A stretch of 8,736 nt of DNA from Oscillospiraceae bacterium. GTDB taxonomy: Bacteria; Bacillota_A; Clostridia; Oscillospirales; JAAYXM01. Under the pieces are notes generated by a model. The model was not told where the DNA came from, ran no database searches, and saw only the letters and a list, made by a program, of their open reading frames with translations. The position numbers and the translations under genes were made by a program. The stretch lies in contig JAFQVE010000060.1 of NCBI GenBank assembly GCA_017408185.1, positions 1-8,736 on the forward strand, in the 5' to 3' direction. Shown in pieces: positions 1-6,837 of the stretch (positions are counted from its first letter, which is position 1; each line of letters opens with the position of its first letter).

Positions 1-1
1 A

Positions 2-2773
2 AACGGCGAGGAAACCACTGTTGCTCCCGTAATCACCGTCACAGACGGTATGGCTGACCAGAATATCCTTGCACAGTTTGACTATGTTGGTGAAGACATC
101 AGCTTCGCTGTTACAGGTGCTGCCGATAAGGCTTTACTGACAGCAGTCTTCGTTCCCGATGGCGGTGTTGCACAGGATTTCGCCTCCTGCAACAAACCTG
201 CCGCTGATGGCGTAGTTACAATTACCGTCAATGATCTGGACAGCAACTATGAGATTGAGGGTTGGTATGTAAACGGTGAAAAGCAGCAAAGCATTGCTGA
301 AGCTTTCGATTATGCGGCAAAGGTCGGCGTTGGTGCTGATATTACCGTGAATATCATACGCAAATCCTATACCGTGACCTTCTCTGCAACCGATGGAACT
401 GTGAATGCGGTTGTCTCCGGAAATACCATCACCTCCGGTGATTTGGTTGTGGGAGACAGTGTTGTTACCTTCACCGCAGAGCCCAAGAGCCCCACCGGCT
501 ATTCCTTCCTTGGCTGGACAGTCAACGGAGTTCCTTCAGATGAAACTTCCGAAACCTTAAGTCTGAGTGTTACCGAGAATCTCACAGTAGAGGCAACCTA
601 CAGACTGGATGCCGTTACACATCAGGTAACCTACGGCGTTGTTGATACAAACGGCGAGACTGACGGCGGAATGAACGGTGTTCTTACCCTCAAGGACTAT
701 AGAACAAATCCTGCTTCCGTTTATGCAGGCTCCGATATATCCTTCACAGCTGTTCCCGATGCTTATTATCGCGTAGAAGGTTGGTACAGCGATGCCGAAG
801 GCACTATGCCTATCAGCGGCACAGCTGTTGAGCAGAACACATATGATGTAGAGCATATTACGGCACCTATGTCAGTGTATGTTAAGTTTGAACCCATTCC
901 TCAGTATACCGTAAGCATTGATACCATCGGTCTTGGCGCAATAACCGCCACGGTCAACGGTGAAGAAGCAACAATAGAAAACGGAAGCATCATTGTATGG
1001 AGATATGACGATGTGGTTCTCACCGCAGTACCTTCCGAACATCAGTATCTCAGCGGCTGGACAGTCAACGAGACAGCTTCCGGAAATCAGCTCAGCCTGA
1101 CTCTTACGGATGTGACGGAAAATACCGATGTTACAGCAGAATTTATGGCAAGCCAGAACATAGAGTTCAAAACAGAAGTTGTAAACGGCTCTATCGAAAT
1201 CAAAGCAGGCTTTGGAGATCAGCTTGAATACATCAATCCCGAAACAGGCATTGTTATTCATAAAGGCCAGAATGTTGAGCTCACTGTTACTCCGGATTCC
1301 GGTATGATGGTGGATAAGTGGATAGTAAACGGCGAGGAAATGACCGATTATCTGGATAACATTCTTATGATTGAAGCTATCGACAAGGATACAACCGTCC
1401 GCGTTGAGTGCGTGGAGATTTTGCTCCATAATCTGCCTGCAGATGATGCGGAAGGTCGCTATGTTGTCACAGACATCTTGGAAACTCCGGTTGAATATGG
1501 CACAGATAAGCAGGTTCGTGACCGCGGAACTGTCACCTTTGTGGTAGAAAGCAAGGATAATAACATCATCACAGAGCTGCAGGTTGCGGCAGGTGCCGGA
1601 AGCAGAGTTGATGCCAAGAAGACCGCAGTAAATAAGTGGGATGTAACTGTTGAGAACGTCAAGGCGGACATCGAGCTCACCCCAACTGTTGTATCAGGCA
1701 AACAGCTGGAAGTTACCTGCGGTGCAGGCGGTAAGATTGTCATCACAAAGGGTGGCGAAGTTATTGCCAATAACAGTATTCTGAACTTCGGTGATGAAAT
1801 TGTAATCCGTGCCGAAGCTGATAAAAACTACAAGCTTTCAAGCCTGACTCTCAACGGAAATACAATCAGTAGCGGCAATACTTACACAGTCGTTCCTGAG
1901 GATGAACGAATCTTGATTAACGCGACATTTACTGCCCGTTCCTCCGGCGGAGGCGGCGGTGGTGGTGGCGGTGGCGATGCCACACCTACCTATATTGTCA
2001 GCTTTGAAACAAACGGCGGAAGCGAAATTAAATCAGTTTCAGTAAGTCTCGGCGGCAAGGTAACAATTCCCGATGCTCCGACCAAAGACGGTTACACCTT
2101 TGACGGTTGGTACACAGACGAAGAACTTACAACTGCTTATGATTTTGATGCAACTGTATCAAAGAGCTTAACACTCTATGCGAAGTGGAAAGAGTTCTCC
2201 GGAAATTCACCGTCCGGATGGCAGAATCCCTTTGAAGATGTAAAGCTTGAGCATTGGTTCTATGACGATGTACGTTTTGTGAATGAAAACGGTTTGATGA
2301 AGGGCGTATCGGAAAAACTCTTTGCACCGAGCAGAAATGTTACCAGAGCAATGCTTGTCACGGTTCTCTACCGAATGGAAGGTGAACCGACAACAAACGA
2401 AAGCTCTCCGTTTGGTGATGTGGATATGGAAAGCTATTACGGAAATGCAGTTTCCTGGGCAAAGCAGAACGGTATTGTAAAGGGAATATCCGAAAACGAA
2501 TTTGCACCCAATGTGAATATCACCCGTGAACAGTTTGCTGCAATTATGTTAAGGTATGCGGAATATAAAGGAATGTCGGCTGTAACGCTTGAAGAAAACC
2601 TGCACTTTGACGATGCAGACGAGATCTCGGAATATGCAATTTCTGCAATGAATTGGGCGGTCGGTTCAGAACTTATCAAAGGAAGAAGTGAAAAGACTCT
2701 CTGTCCGAAGGATACTGCAACAAGAGCAGAATGTGCCGCAATCCTCCACAGATTTTTTGAGACAAACAAGTAA
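2..2773 (+). CDS. Repeat-rich SLH-domain surface protein, 5'-partial
   Basis: This is the C-terminal part of a secreted cell-surface protein. The frame is open to the left edge, so the true start and signal peptide lie upstream, and the ATG at 50 is probably internal. Residues are counted from that ATG. Residues 1-630 are a series of diverged beta-rich modules of roughly 80-95 residues, several carrying a G-W-x-V-N-G-like core (71-76, 155-160, 336-340, 423-428). They resemble bacterial divergent InlB B-repeats. A run of ten glycines follows (633-642). Residues 648-715 form a classical Listeria-Bacteroides InlB B-repeat (Flg_new), with a GYTFDGWYTD core and an LYAKW end. Three SLH domains close the protein at about 726-778, 787-840 and 851-904, with TRAM, ITREQ and TRAE-type motifs. 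SLH triplets bind secondary cell-wall polymers noncovalently, so the protein is probably displayed on the cell wall. The ligand, if any, is unknown. Domain classes are well supported; the biological role is not. Confidence 0.93.
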   Translation, partial: NGEETTVAPVITVTDGMADQNILAQFDYVGEDISFAVTGAADKALLTAVFVPDGGVAQDFASCNKPAADGVVTITVNDLDSNYEIEGWYVNGEKQQSIAEAFDYAAKVGVGADITVNIIRKSYTVTFSATDGTVNAVVSGNTITSGDLVVGDSVVTFTAEPKSPTGYSFLGWTVNGVPSDETSETLSLSVTENLTVEATYRLDAVTHQVTYGVVDTNGETDGGMNGVLTLKDYRTNPASVYAGSDISFTAVPDAYYRVEGWYSDAEGTMPISGTAVEQNTYDVEHITAPMSVYVKFEPIPQYTVSIDTIGLGAITATVNGEEATIENGSIIVWRYDDVVLTAVPSEHQYLSGWTVNETASGNQLSLTLTDVTENTDVTAEFMASQNIEFKTEVVNGSIEIKAGFGDQLEYINPETGIVIHKGQNVELTVTPDSGMMVDKWIVNGEEMTDYLDNILMIEAIDKDTTVRVECVEILLHNLPADDAEGRYVVTDILETPVEYGTDKQVRDRGTVTFVVESKDNNIITELQVAAGAGSRVDAKKTAVNKWDVTVENVKADIELTPTVVSGKQLEVTCGAGGKIVITKGGEVIANNSILNFGDEIVIRAEADKNYKLSSLTLNGNTISSGNTYTVVPEDERILINATFTARSSGGGGGGGGGGDATPTYIVSFETNGGSEIKSVSVSLGGKVTIPDAPTKDGYTFDGWYTDEELTTAYDFDATVSKSLTLYAKWKEFSGNSPSGWQNPFEDVKLEHWFYDDVRFVNENGLMKGVSEKLFAPSRNVTRAMLVTVLYRMEGEPTTNESSPFGDVDMESYYGNAVSWAKQNGIVKGISENEFAPNVNITREQFAAIMLRYAEYKGMSAVTLEENLHFDDADEISEYAISAMNWAVGSELIKGRSEKTLCPKDTATRAECAAILHRFFETNK
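1946..1975 (+). repeat. Poly-glycine (GGN)10 tract
   Basis: Ten consecutive GGN codons (mixed GGC, GGA, GGT) encode a glycine run between the divergent repeat array and the InlB-type repeat plus SLH anchor. It looks like a flexible hinge separating the exposed region from the wall anchor. The codons are mixed, so it is an imperfect rather than a pure trinucleotide repeat. Length changes in steps of three bases would keep the frame. Confidence 0.8.
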
Positions 2774-2777
2774 AACA

Positions 2778-2814
2778 AAAATAACTGTTGCTTACGGGCA
2801 ACAGTTATTTTTTT
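2778..2814. terminator. Shared bidirectional intrinsic terminator
   Basis: A 12-bp perfect stem (2780-2791 with 2798-2809, loop TTACGG) is extended by flanking A:T pairs. It is followed by a T run on the + strand (2808-2814) and by a T-rich run on the - strand (complement of 2771-2780). It can therefore end both the SLH gene and the convergent gntR-type gene. The stop codon of the latter (2805-2807) lies inside the stem. Confidence 0.9.
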
Positions 2815-3458
2815 GCATCAAAGCCCTTTTCGTAGTTTGAAATTGCGTTTTCTATGTGCTTTGAAAGAAGCTTTGAGGCGAGAACTGAGTTTTTTTCGGA
2901 AATTGCATCGAGAATTTCTTTGTGCGTGATTTTATTGACTGCAGTAGGTGGAATATGCTCCTTTGACTGGCAGATGCAGAGCTTCACCTCGGAGATTATG
3001 GCATCATAAAGCCGAATGAGACGGGTGCTTTCCGACAGGGAAACGAGAAGTGTGTGGAAATCAATATCCGCACTGACATATTCATCCCAGTTATCACGGG
3101 GAGTTTCGCGTTGCAGAAACTCTGCCTTTTCAAGAAGAGGCTTTGTGTCTGTGTCGTTTTTTATTATTCTGCAAACAGCCTCGGTCTCAAGCAGAGCACG
3201 AAGTGAAAAAATCTCACGGACATCCTCACGGTTTATTTCACGGACAAAAACACCGCGGTTCGGGATTTTAACAAGAAGACCGCAGGAAACAAGCTGTGAC
3301 ATTGCTTCACGCAAAGTATTGCGGCTTACCCCATAACGTGAGATAAGAACATTCTCCGTCATTTTCTCACCGGGTGCAAAAGTAAAAAATATATCCTTTT
3401 CAAGTGCCGATATTACCGCATCGACAACGGAAATTGTCTTAATTTGTATCTCTCCCAA
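2805..3458 (-). CDS. GntR family transcriptional regulator, FadR/FCD subfamily
   Basis: This 217-residue DNA-binding regulator has the usual length for FadR-type GntR proteins. The winged helix-turn-helix spans about residues 8-73, with PGEKMTENVL, the recognition-helix segment VSRNTLREAMSQL and the wing NRGVFV. Residues about 80-210 form an all-helical FCD ligand domain. Its likely metal/ligand residues are visible: D131 and H135 (D-x2-F-H), H179 (ITHKEIL) and H201. FCD regulators usually sense small carboxylates or sugar acids. The start is TTG, preceded by AAAGGCGGTGAGG and a strong promoter, and it gives an N-terminus of normal family length; no in-frame ATG fits. The gene is divergent from the aminotransferase-aldolase operon, with a FadR-type palindrome between them, so auto- and operon regulation is likely. 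The effector cannot be read from the sequence. Family assignment is secure. Confidence 0.95.
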   Translation of the reverse strand: MGEIQIKTISVVDAVISALEKDIFFTFAPGEKMTENVLISRYGVSRNTLREAMSQLVSCGLLVKIPNRGVFVREINREDVREIFSLRALLETEAVCRIIKNDTDTKPLLEKAEFLQRETPRDNWDEYVSADIDFHTLLVSLSESTRLIRLYDAIISEVKLCICQSKEHIPPTAVNKITHKEILDAISEKNSVLASKLLSKHIENAISNYEKGFDAKK

Positions 3459-3479
3459 AACCTCACCGCCTTTTCTCTT

Positions 3480-3508
3480 ATTATACCACCTGACGGAAAA
3501 TTTTTCAA
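3480..3508 (-). promoter_or_regulatory. Predicted sigma-A promoter of the gntR-type gene
   Basis: On the - strand the -35 is TTGAAA (3508-3503), followed by a 17-bp spacer and a perfect TATAAT (3485-3480). A TGG just before the -10 makes it an extended -10. The expected transcription start is near 3473, giving a leader of about 15 nt that carries the Shine-Dalgarno sequence in front of the TTG start. Confidence 0.85.
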
Positions 3509-3519
3509 GAGCATTGTAG

Positions 3520-3534
3520 GATTGTTGAACAATC
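3520..3534. promoter_or_regulatory. Candidate GntR/FadR-type operator 1
   Basis: GATTGTTGAACAATC is a perfect inverted repeat around a single central G. Its core ATTGT-TGA-ACAAT fits TNGTNNNACNA, the consensus described for FadR-subfamily GntR regulators. It lies between the divergent promoters: it ends two bases before the aminotransferase -35 (centre near -45) and is centred near -54 of the regulator promoter. The inverted repeat is seen directly; binding by the adjacent regulator is inferred. Confidence 0.75.
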
Positions 3535-3536
3535 TG

Positions 3537-3565
3537 TTGACATCTTGCCGTGAATGGTTTATAAT
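3537..3565 (+). promoter_or_regulatory. Consensus sigma-A promoter of the aminotransferase-aldolase operon
   Basis: TTGACA (3537-3542), a 17-bp spacer and TATAAT (3560-3565) match the sigma-A/sigma-70 consensus exactly. Transcription should start near 3572. This rules out translation starts upstream of that point and leaves a leader of about 20 nt with AAAGGA at 3579-3584. A promoter this strong would be expected to need repression or another form of control. Confidence 0.92.
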
Positions 3566-3593
3566 CGTAGTGTTAATGAAAGGATTGATGAAG

Positions 3594-4760
3594 ATGAAAG
3601 AAAACCTTATTTCACGCCGTGCAAACAGCGTTGGCAGAACTAAAATCAGAAAAATGTATGAGCTTGAAAAAACTCTTGATAATGTAATTTCCTTCACAGT
3701 AGGTGAGCCTGATTTTCACACTCCGGAGAATGTTGTAAAGGCTTGTGAAAAAGCACTTGCGGAGCACAAAACAGGCTATGCCGCAAATCAGGGTGTGCTT
3801 GAGCTTCGCCGTGCTATTTCCGACACGATATTCAAAACCCACGGTGTGAGATATAACCCCGAAACGGAAATTCTCATCACCGCAGGCGGTATGAACGCTC
3901 TCCGTGCCGCAAGTGAGGCACTTATAAACCCCGATGATGAAGTGATTGTCCCGGATCCTTACTGGTGCAACCATTTCCACCATCCCCTTATGGAGCTTGG
4001 CAAAGCGGTGTGTGTCCCCGTCAGTGAAGAGACAAACTTTATGTATGACCCCGATGTGCTTCCGAAATATATAACAGATAAAACTAAAACGATAATTTTA
4101 AATTCCCCCTCAAATCCCACGGGACGGGTTATGGATGAAGATACAATGCGACGTCTCTGCGAGGTCTGCAAAGAGCACGACGTTATTCTCATAAGCGATG
4201 AGGTCTATGACCATATAATCTATGACGATATAAAGTTCTGTAGTCCCGTTATGTTTGACGGTATGCGTGAGAGAACGGTTATCTGTAATTCCTTCTCAAA
4301 ATCCTATGCAATGACAGGCTGGAGAATAGGCTATGCCGCAGGTCTTGAAGAGATAATAAACGCAATGCTCCGCATAAACGAAAACACTCTCGCAAGCCCC
4401 ACAACTTTCGCCCAGTATGCCGCAGTTGAAGCACTTTTAGGCCCTCAGGACGAAGCGAAGGCCATGGTGAAGTCCTTTGAACGCCGCCGTGATATTATGG
4501 TGGAGGAGATAAACAAAATTCCGATGCTCTCCTGCCCAAAGCTTCAGGGTGCGTTCTATGCCTTTGTTGATATAAGGGGCACAGGTCTTTCAGATGATGA
4601 ATTTTGTGAGAGACTTCTTTTGGAAAAGCGTGTTTCCGTAACACCCGGCTCAGGTTTTGGTACAAACGGTGCGGGGCACGTGAGAATGTCCTATGCACTT
4701 TCCGAGAAAGACCTTTTAGAGGGACTTTCCCGTATCCGTGAGTTTGTGAATAGTCTTTAA
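3594..4760 (+). CDS. Class I/II PLP-dependent aminotransferase (aspartate aminotransferase-like)
   Basis: This 388-residue fold-type I, probably cytosolic enzyme transfers an amino group between an amino acid and a 2-oxo acid. Family marks appear in order: VGEPDFHTP near the N-terminus (37-44), GYAANQG (61-67), Y123 in the DPYW motif, SPSNPTG with PLP-contacting N174, D202 and Y205 in SDEVYD, the PLP lysine K236 in SFSKSYAMTGWRIGY with R244, and the carboxylate-binding R364 in HVRMSY. The motifs resemble the AspC/PatA-type subgroup, but amino-acid specificity cannot be read. The ATG at 3594 was chosen because AAAGGA lies 9 nt upstream; in-frame ATGs at 3576 and 3588 have no properly spaced Shine-Dalgarno sequence. 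The gene is first in an operon with the aldolase, whose start is 11 bp past this stop, suggesting linked reactions in which the 2-oxo product feeds the aldolase. Confidence 0.95.
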   Translation: MKENLISRRANSVGRTKIRKMYELEKTLDNVISFTVGEPDFHTPENVVKACEKALAEHKTGYAANQGVLELRRAISDTIFKTHGVRYNPETEILITAGGMNALRAASEALINPDDEVIVPDPYWCNHFHHPLMELGKAVCVPVSEETNFMYDPDVLPKYITDKTKTIILNSPSNPTGRVMDEDTMRRLCEVCKEHDVILISDEVYDHIIYDDIKFCSPVMFDGMRERTVICNSFSKSYAMTGWRIGYAAGLEEIINAMLRINENTLASPTTFAQYAAVEALLGPQDEAKAMVKSFERRRDIMVEEINKIPMLSCPKLQGAFYAFVDIRGTGLSDDEFCERLLLEKRVSVTPGSGFGTNGAGHVRMSYALSEKDLLEGLSRIREFVNSL

Positions 4761-4771
4761 TGGGTGGTATT

Positions 4772-5539
4772 ATGAGCAGATTTGAAAATTTACATAAAAA
4801 GCTAAAGAACAGGGAAGAAATACTCACAACAAATCTCGGCAATGTCGCTTGGTCGGGAATTATTGAGCTGATTTCACGTTTTCCTTTTGATGGGGTTGTG
4901 ATTGACCTTGAACACGGAACACTCTCCGTTGAGAGCGCAGAAGCTCTTCTTCGCACCTGCCGTCTTTGCGATTTGCCCGGTATTGTGAGAATTTCCGACT
5001 GTGTGCCGAATCTCATTTCAAAAACTCTCGATATGGGTGCTGACGGAATAATCCTTCCGAGAGTGGAAAGTGTTGAGCAGGTAGAAACCGCAATCCGTGC
5101 AATGCGCTATTTTCCGAGAGGAAGAAAAGGCTGTGGTGGTTTTTCAAACCTTCGCCGCGAGGACTGCGGAAGTACCGATAAATATAACGATAACCGTCTC
5201 CTTTTTGTGCAGATGGAATCAAAGGAAGGTCTTGCGATTTTGCCCGATATTCTCAAAAACTATAAGGATGAGATTTCCGGCGTTCTCATAGGACCGTATG
5301 ATGCATCAATAATGCTCGGCACACCTCTTGATATATTAAGCGATGAAATGACGGAGTTTGTCGGGAAGGTGTTCTCTGTCTGTAATAAGGAAAAAATAAC
5401 CTGCGGAAGCTTTGTTGATGATAAAACTCTTATCGAAAGATACCGAAGCCTCGGTGGAAACTTCTTCTGGACAGGAACAGAGCTTTCACTCCTTTCGGAA
5501 AGCTATAAGGCGTTGTGTGAAGAATTTGGGAAGAAATAA
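4772..5539 (+). CDS. HpcH/HpaI family class II aldolase (pyruvate-type)
   Basis: This metal-dependent TIM-barrel aldolase (255 residues, the usual family length) belongs to the group that cleaves 4-hydroxy-2-oxo acids to pyruvate plus an aldehyde. Numbered from the ATG at 4772, visible marks are the D45-x-E47-H48 motif, R73 in VRIS, LDMGADGIILPRVES, the RYFPRGRKG segment, metal ligand E149 in QMES and metal ligand D177 in GPYDAS followed by LG. Relatives include HpaI, GarL and RhmA (2-keto-3-deoxy-L-rhamnonate aldolase); the substrate cannot be assigned. In most members the metal aspartate is followed by Leu-Ser; here it is Ala-Ser. An upstream ATG at 4760 overlaps the aminotransferase stop as TAATG but lacks a Shine-Dalgarno sequence, while GGGTGG lies 4 nt before 4772. 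The gene is co-transcribed with the aminotransferase and ends at a hairpin. Confidence 0.92.
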   Translation: MSRFENLHKKLKNREEILTTNLGNVAWSGIIELISRFPFDGVVIDLEHGTLSVESAEALLRTCRLCDLPGIVRISDCVPNLISKTLDMGADGIILPRVESVEQVETAIRAMRYFPRGRKGCGGFSNLRREDCGSTDKYNDNRLLFVQMESKEGLAILPDILKNYKDEISGVLIGPYDASIMLGTPLDILSDEMTEFVGKVFSVCNKEKITCGSFVDDKTLIERYRSLGGNFFWTGTELSLLSESYKALCEEFGKK

Positions 5540-5570
5540 AAGCTGTGGCGAAATTTTCGTCACAGCTTTT
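5538..5570. terminator. Shared terminator hairpin between aldolase and M20 genes
   Basis: AAAAGCTGTG (5538-5547) pairs perfectly with CACAGCTTTT (5561-5570), and further pairing runs inward to a small loop. The stem overlaps the aldolase stop codon. The T run is short on the + strand, but the - strand continues TTTTATTTCTT, so it looks stronger for the convergent M20 gene, whose stop is six bases away. Confidence 0.85.
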
Positions 5571-5575
5571 AAGTT

Positions 5576-6742
5576 TCATATACAATACGCAATTGATGCG
5601 AGGCGTTTTGCGGCTCTTGCGAGGGAGGAGAGTAATCCTCTTTCGTTTATGGAATGGATGAATTTGCCTTCGGTGCCGAGACCGTCTATTGTCGGAACTC
5701 CGAACTGAGAAAGGTCTGCCGCATCGGAACCGCCGTTTCCGAAAAATGTGCAAACCGTGGGTATGTTATTTTCTTTGAATATTTCGTTGACCTTATCGAG
5801 AAGAGCGTAGTTTCTTTCTCTTTTCTCCATTGGTGTTCTGTAGCTTACAAGAGTTGCTTTGCAGGTTGAACCTTCTATAAAAGCTGTGCTTGCAATCTCT
5901 GCAACGAGCCTTTTTGCCTCCTCCATCTCATCAACGGTCTTAAAACGGATATCGGCGGTGAAGGTGCATTTTTCGGGGACGGAATTTTCCGCAGTACCGC
6001 CGCTTATAAGTCCGCAGTTGCAGGTGAGACCATCCGGGTTTTTGAGCTTTTCAAGCTCTGAAATTTTGCGTGCAGCCTCGGCAATTGCACTCACGCCGTT
6101 ATAGCATACAGATGCGTGTGCCGCACGACCTGTGACCTCGAAAGAATATTTAAGTATGCCCTTTCTTTCGATTACCACGTGATGAGGACCATATCCTTCA
6201 CAGTTTAAAAAGGCTGCTGCACCCTTTGATTTTTCACACATATACTGTACTGTTCTTTTGTCACAGAAACGGCTTCCGTTTTCTTCGTCGCTCTGGAGAA
6301 GAAGCTTTATGGGACGGTCTTTAAAGCCATACTTTGAAAGTGCATCCATTGCAAGAAGCGCGGCGACTATGCCGCCCTTACAGTCGTTTGCACCGGGACC
6401 GTAGATATATTCATCGTCTAGGCTAACAGGGGGATTTCCGAAAGAGCCGATGGGGTGAACCGTGTCAAGATGCCCGGAGAATACCACGGGAGGAAGATCG
6501 GAATCGCTATTCATCGTTATGCATACTGCGTTTCCCGAAACCTCTTCCTTATGTATGTCAATATCAAAGCCGAGAGCTTTTGCCTTTTTGATAAAGAGCT
6601 CTCCGCATTTGTCAACGCCCTCTTTGAAGTTTGTGGGGCTTTCGATACTGCAGGCATCAGCCCAGAGCCCAATATATTCATCGTTAAGTGAGTCAATGAC
6701 CTCAAAAATCTTTTCGCATTTCACAACCATCACCGCTTTCAT
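5576..6742 (-). CDS. M20 family metallopeptidase/amidohydrolase (ArgE/DapE/CPG2-like)
   Basis: This 388-residue protein is a di-zinc hydrolase of peptides or N-acyl amino acids, with no signal peptide and probably cytosolic. Zinc and catalytic residues are visible: H91 and D93 in GHLDTVH, bridging D120 in GANDCKGG, catalytic E153 and zinc ligand E154 in SDEENGS, E182 in NCEGYG, and H363 in FIHSINE. The inserted dimerisation domain spans about 190-300, including H209 in GRAAHAS. The overall pattern resembles carboxypeptidase G2. The usual DMKGG is DCKGG here. The ATG at 6742 lies only 11 bp from a strong -10, so the mRNA would be nearly leaderless; the in-frame ATG at 6730 is an alternative start. 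The gene is convergent with the aldolase and divergent from the rhamnosidase. A role in releasing an amino acid for the neighbouring aminotransferase is possible but inferred. Confidence 0.94.
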   Translation of the reverse strand: MKAVMVVKCEKIFEVIDSLNDEYIGLWADACSIESPTNFKEGVDKCGELFIKKAKALGFDIDIHKEEVSGNAVCITMNSDSDLPPVVFSGHLDTVHPIGSFGNPPVSLDDEYIYGPGANDCKGGIVAALLAMDALSKYGFKDRPIKLLLQSDEENGSRFCDKRTVQYMCEKSKGAAAFLNCEGYGPHHVVIERKGILKYSFEVTGRAAHASVCYNGVSAIAEAARKISELEKLKNPDGLTCNCGLISGGTAENSVPEKCTFTADIRFKTVDEMEEAKRLVAEIASTAFIEGSTCKATLVSYRTPMEKRERNYALLDKVNEIFKENNIPTVCTFFGNGGSDAADLSQFGVPTIDGLGTEGKFIHSINERGLLSSLARAAKRLASIAYCI

Positions 6743-6753
6743 ATAATGAATAA

Positions 6754-6781
6754 ATTATACCACATTAAAAATGTTTTTCAA
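6754..6781 (-). promoter_or_regulatory. Predicted sigma-A promoter of the M20 gene
   Basis: On the - strand TTGAAA (6781-6776), a 16-bp spacer and perfect TATAAT (6759-6754) form a near-consensus promoter with TGG before the -10. The predicted transcription start near 6747 is about five bases before the ATG at 6742, implying a nearly leaderless transcript or use of the ATG at 6730. Confidence 0.82.
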
Positions 6782-6808
6782 GCCATTGGTGAAAGAATGC
6801 GTTGGCTC

Positions 6809-6837
6809 TTGTTGTGTGGTAATTATTGTGATACAAT
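6809..6837 (+). promoter_or_regulatory. Predicted promoter of the rhamnosidase gene
   Basis: The -10 is TACAAT (6832-6837) with an upstream TGA that forms an extended -10. The -35 at the 17-bp position is weak (TTGTTG, 6809-6814). Transcription should start near 6844, just before AGGGGTGA and the GTG start. The -10 lies inside a palindromic operator candidate, which suggests repression. Confidence 0.65.

Noticed and set aside
872..1429. 185-codon open frame on the - strand
   Set aside because: It is antisense to the repeat array of the SLH protein, is Cys/His-rich without a family pattern, and has no supporting promoter or ribosome binding site that I can see.
3444..3593. In-frame N-terminal extension of the aminotransferase by up to 50 codons
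   Set aside because: It would span the consensus promoter, the operator and the regulator's start region, and the family homology begins only after the ATG at 3594.
4495..5016. 173-codon open frame on the - strand across the aminotransferase-aldolase junction
   Set aside because: It is antisense to two well-supported genes, and its composition (many Arg/Ser/Pro) is typical of a shadow frame.
6742..6759. AT-only inverted repeat TATAAT-N6-ATTATA at the M20 start
   Set aside because: It arises from one real -10 element plus AT-rich leader. The + strand TATAAT has no matching -35 and no gene to serve, so I treat the symmetry as probable coincidence.
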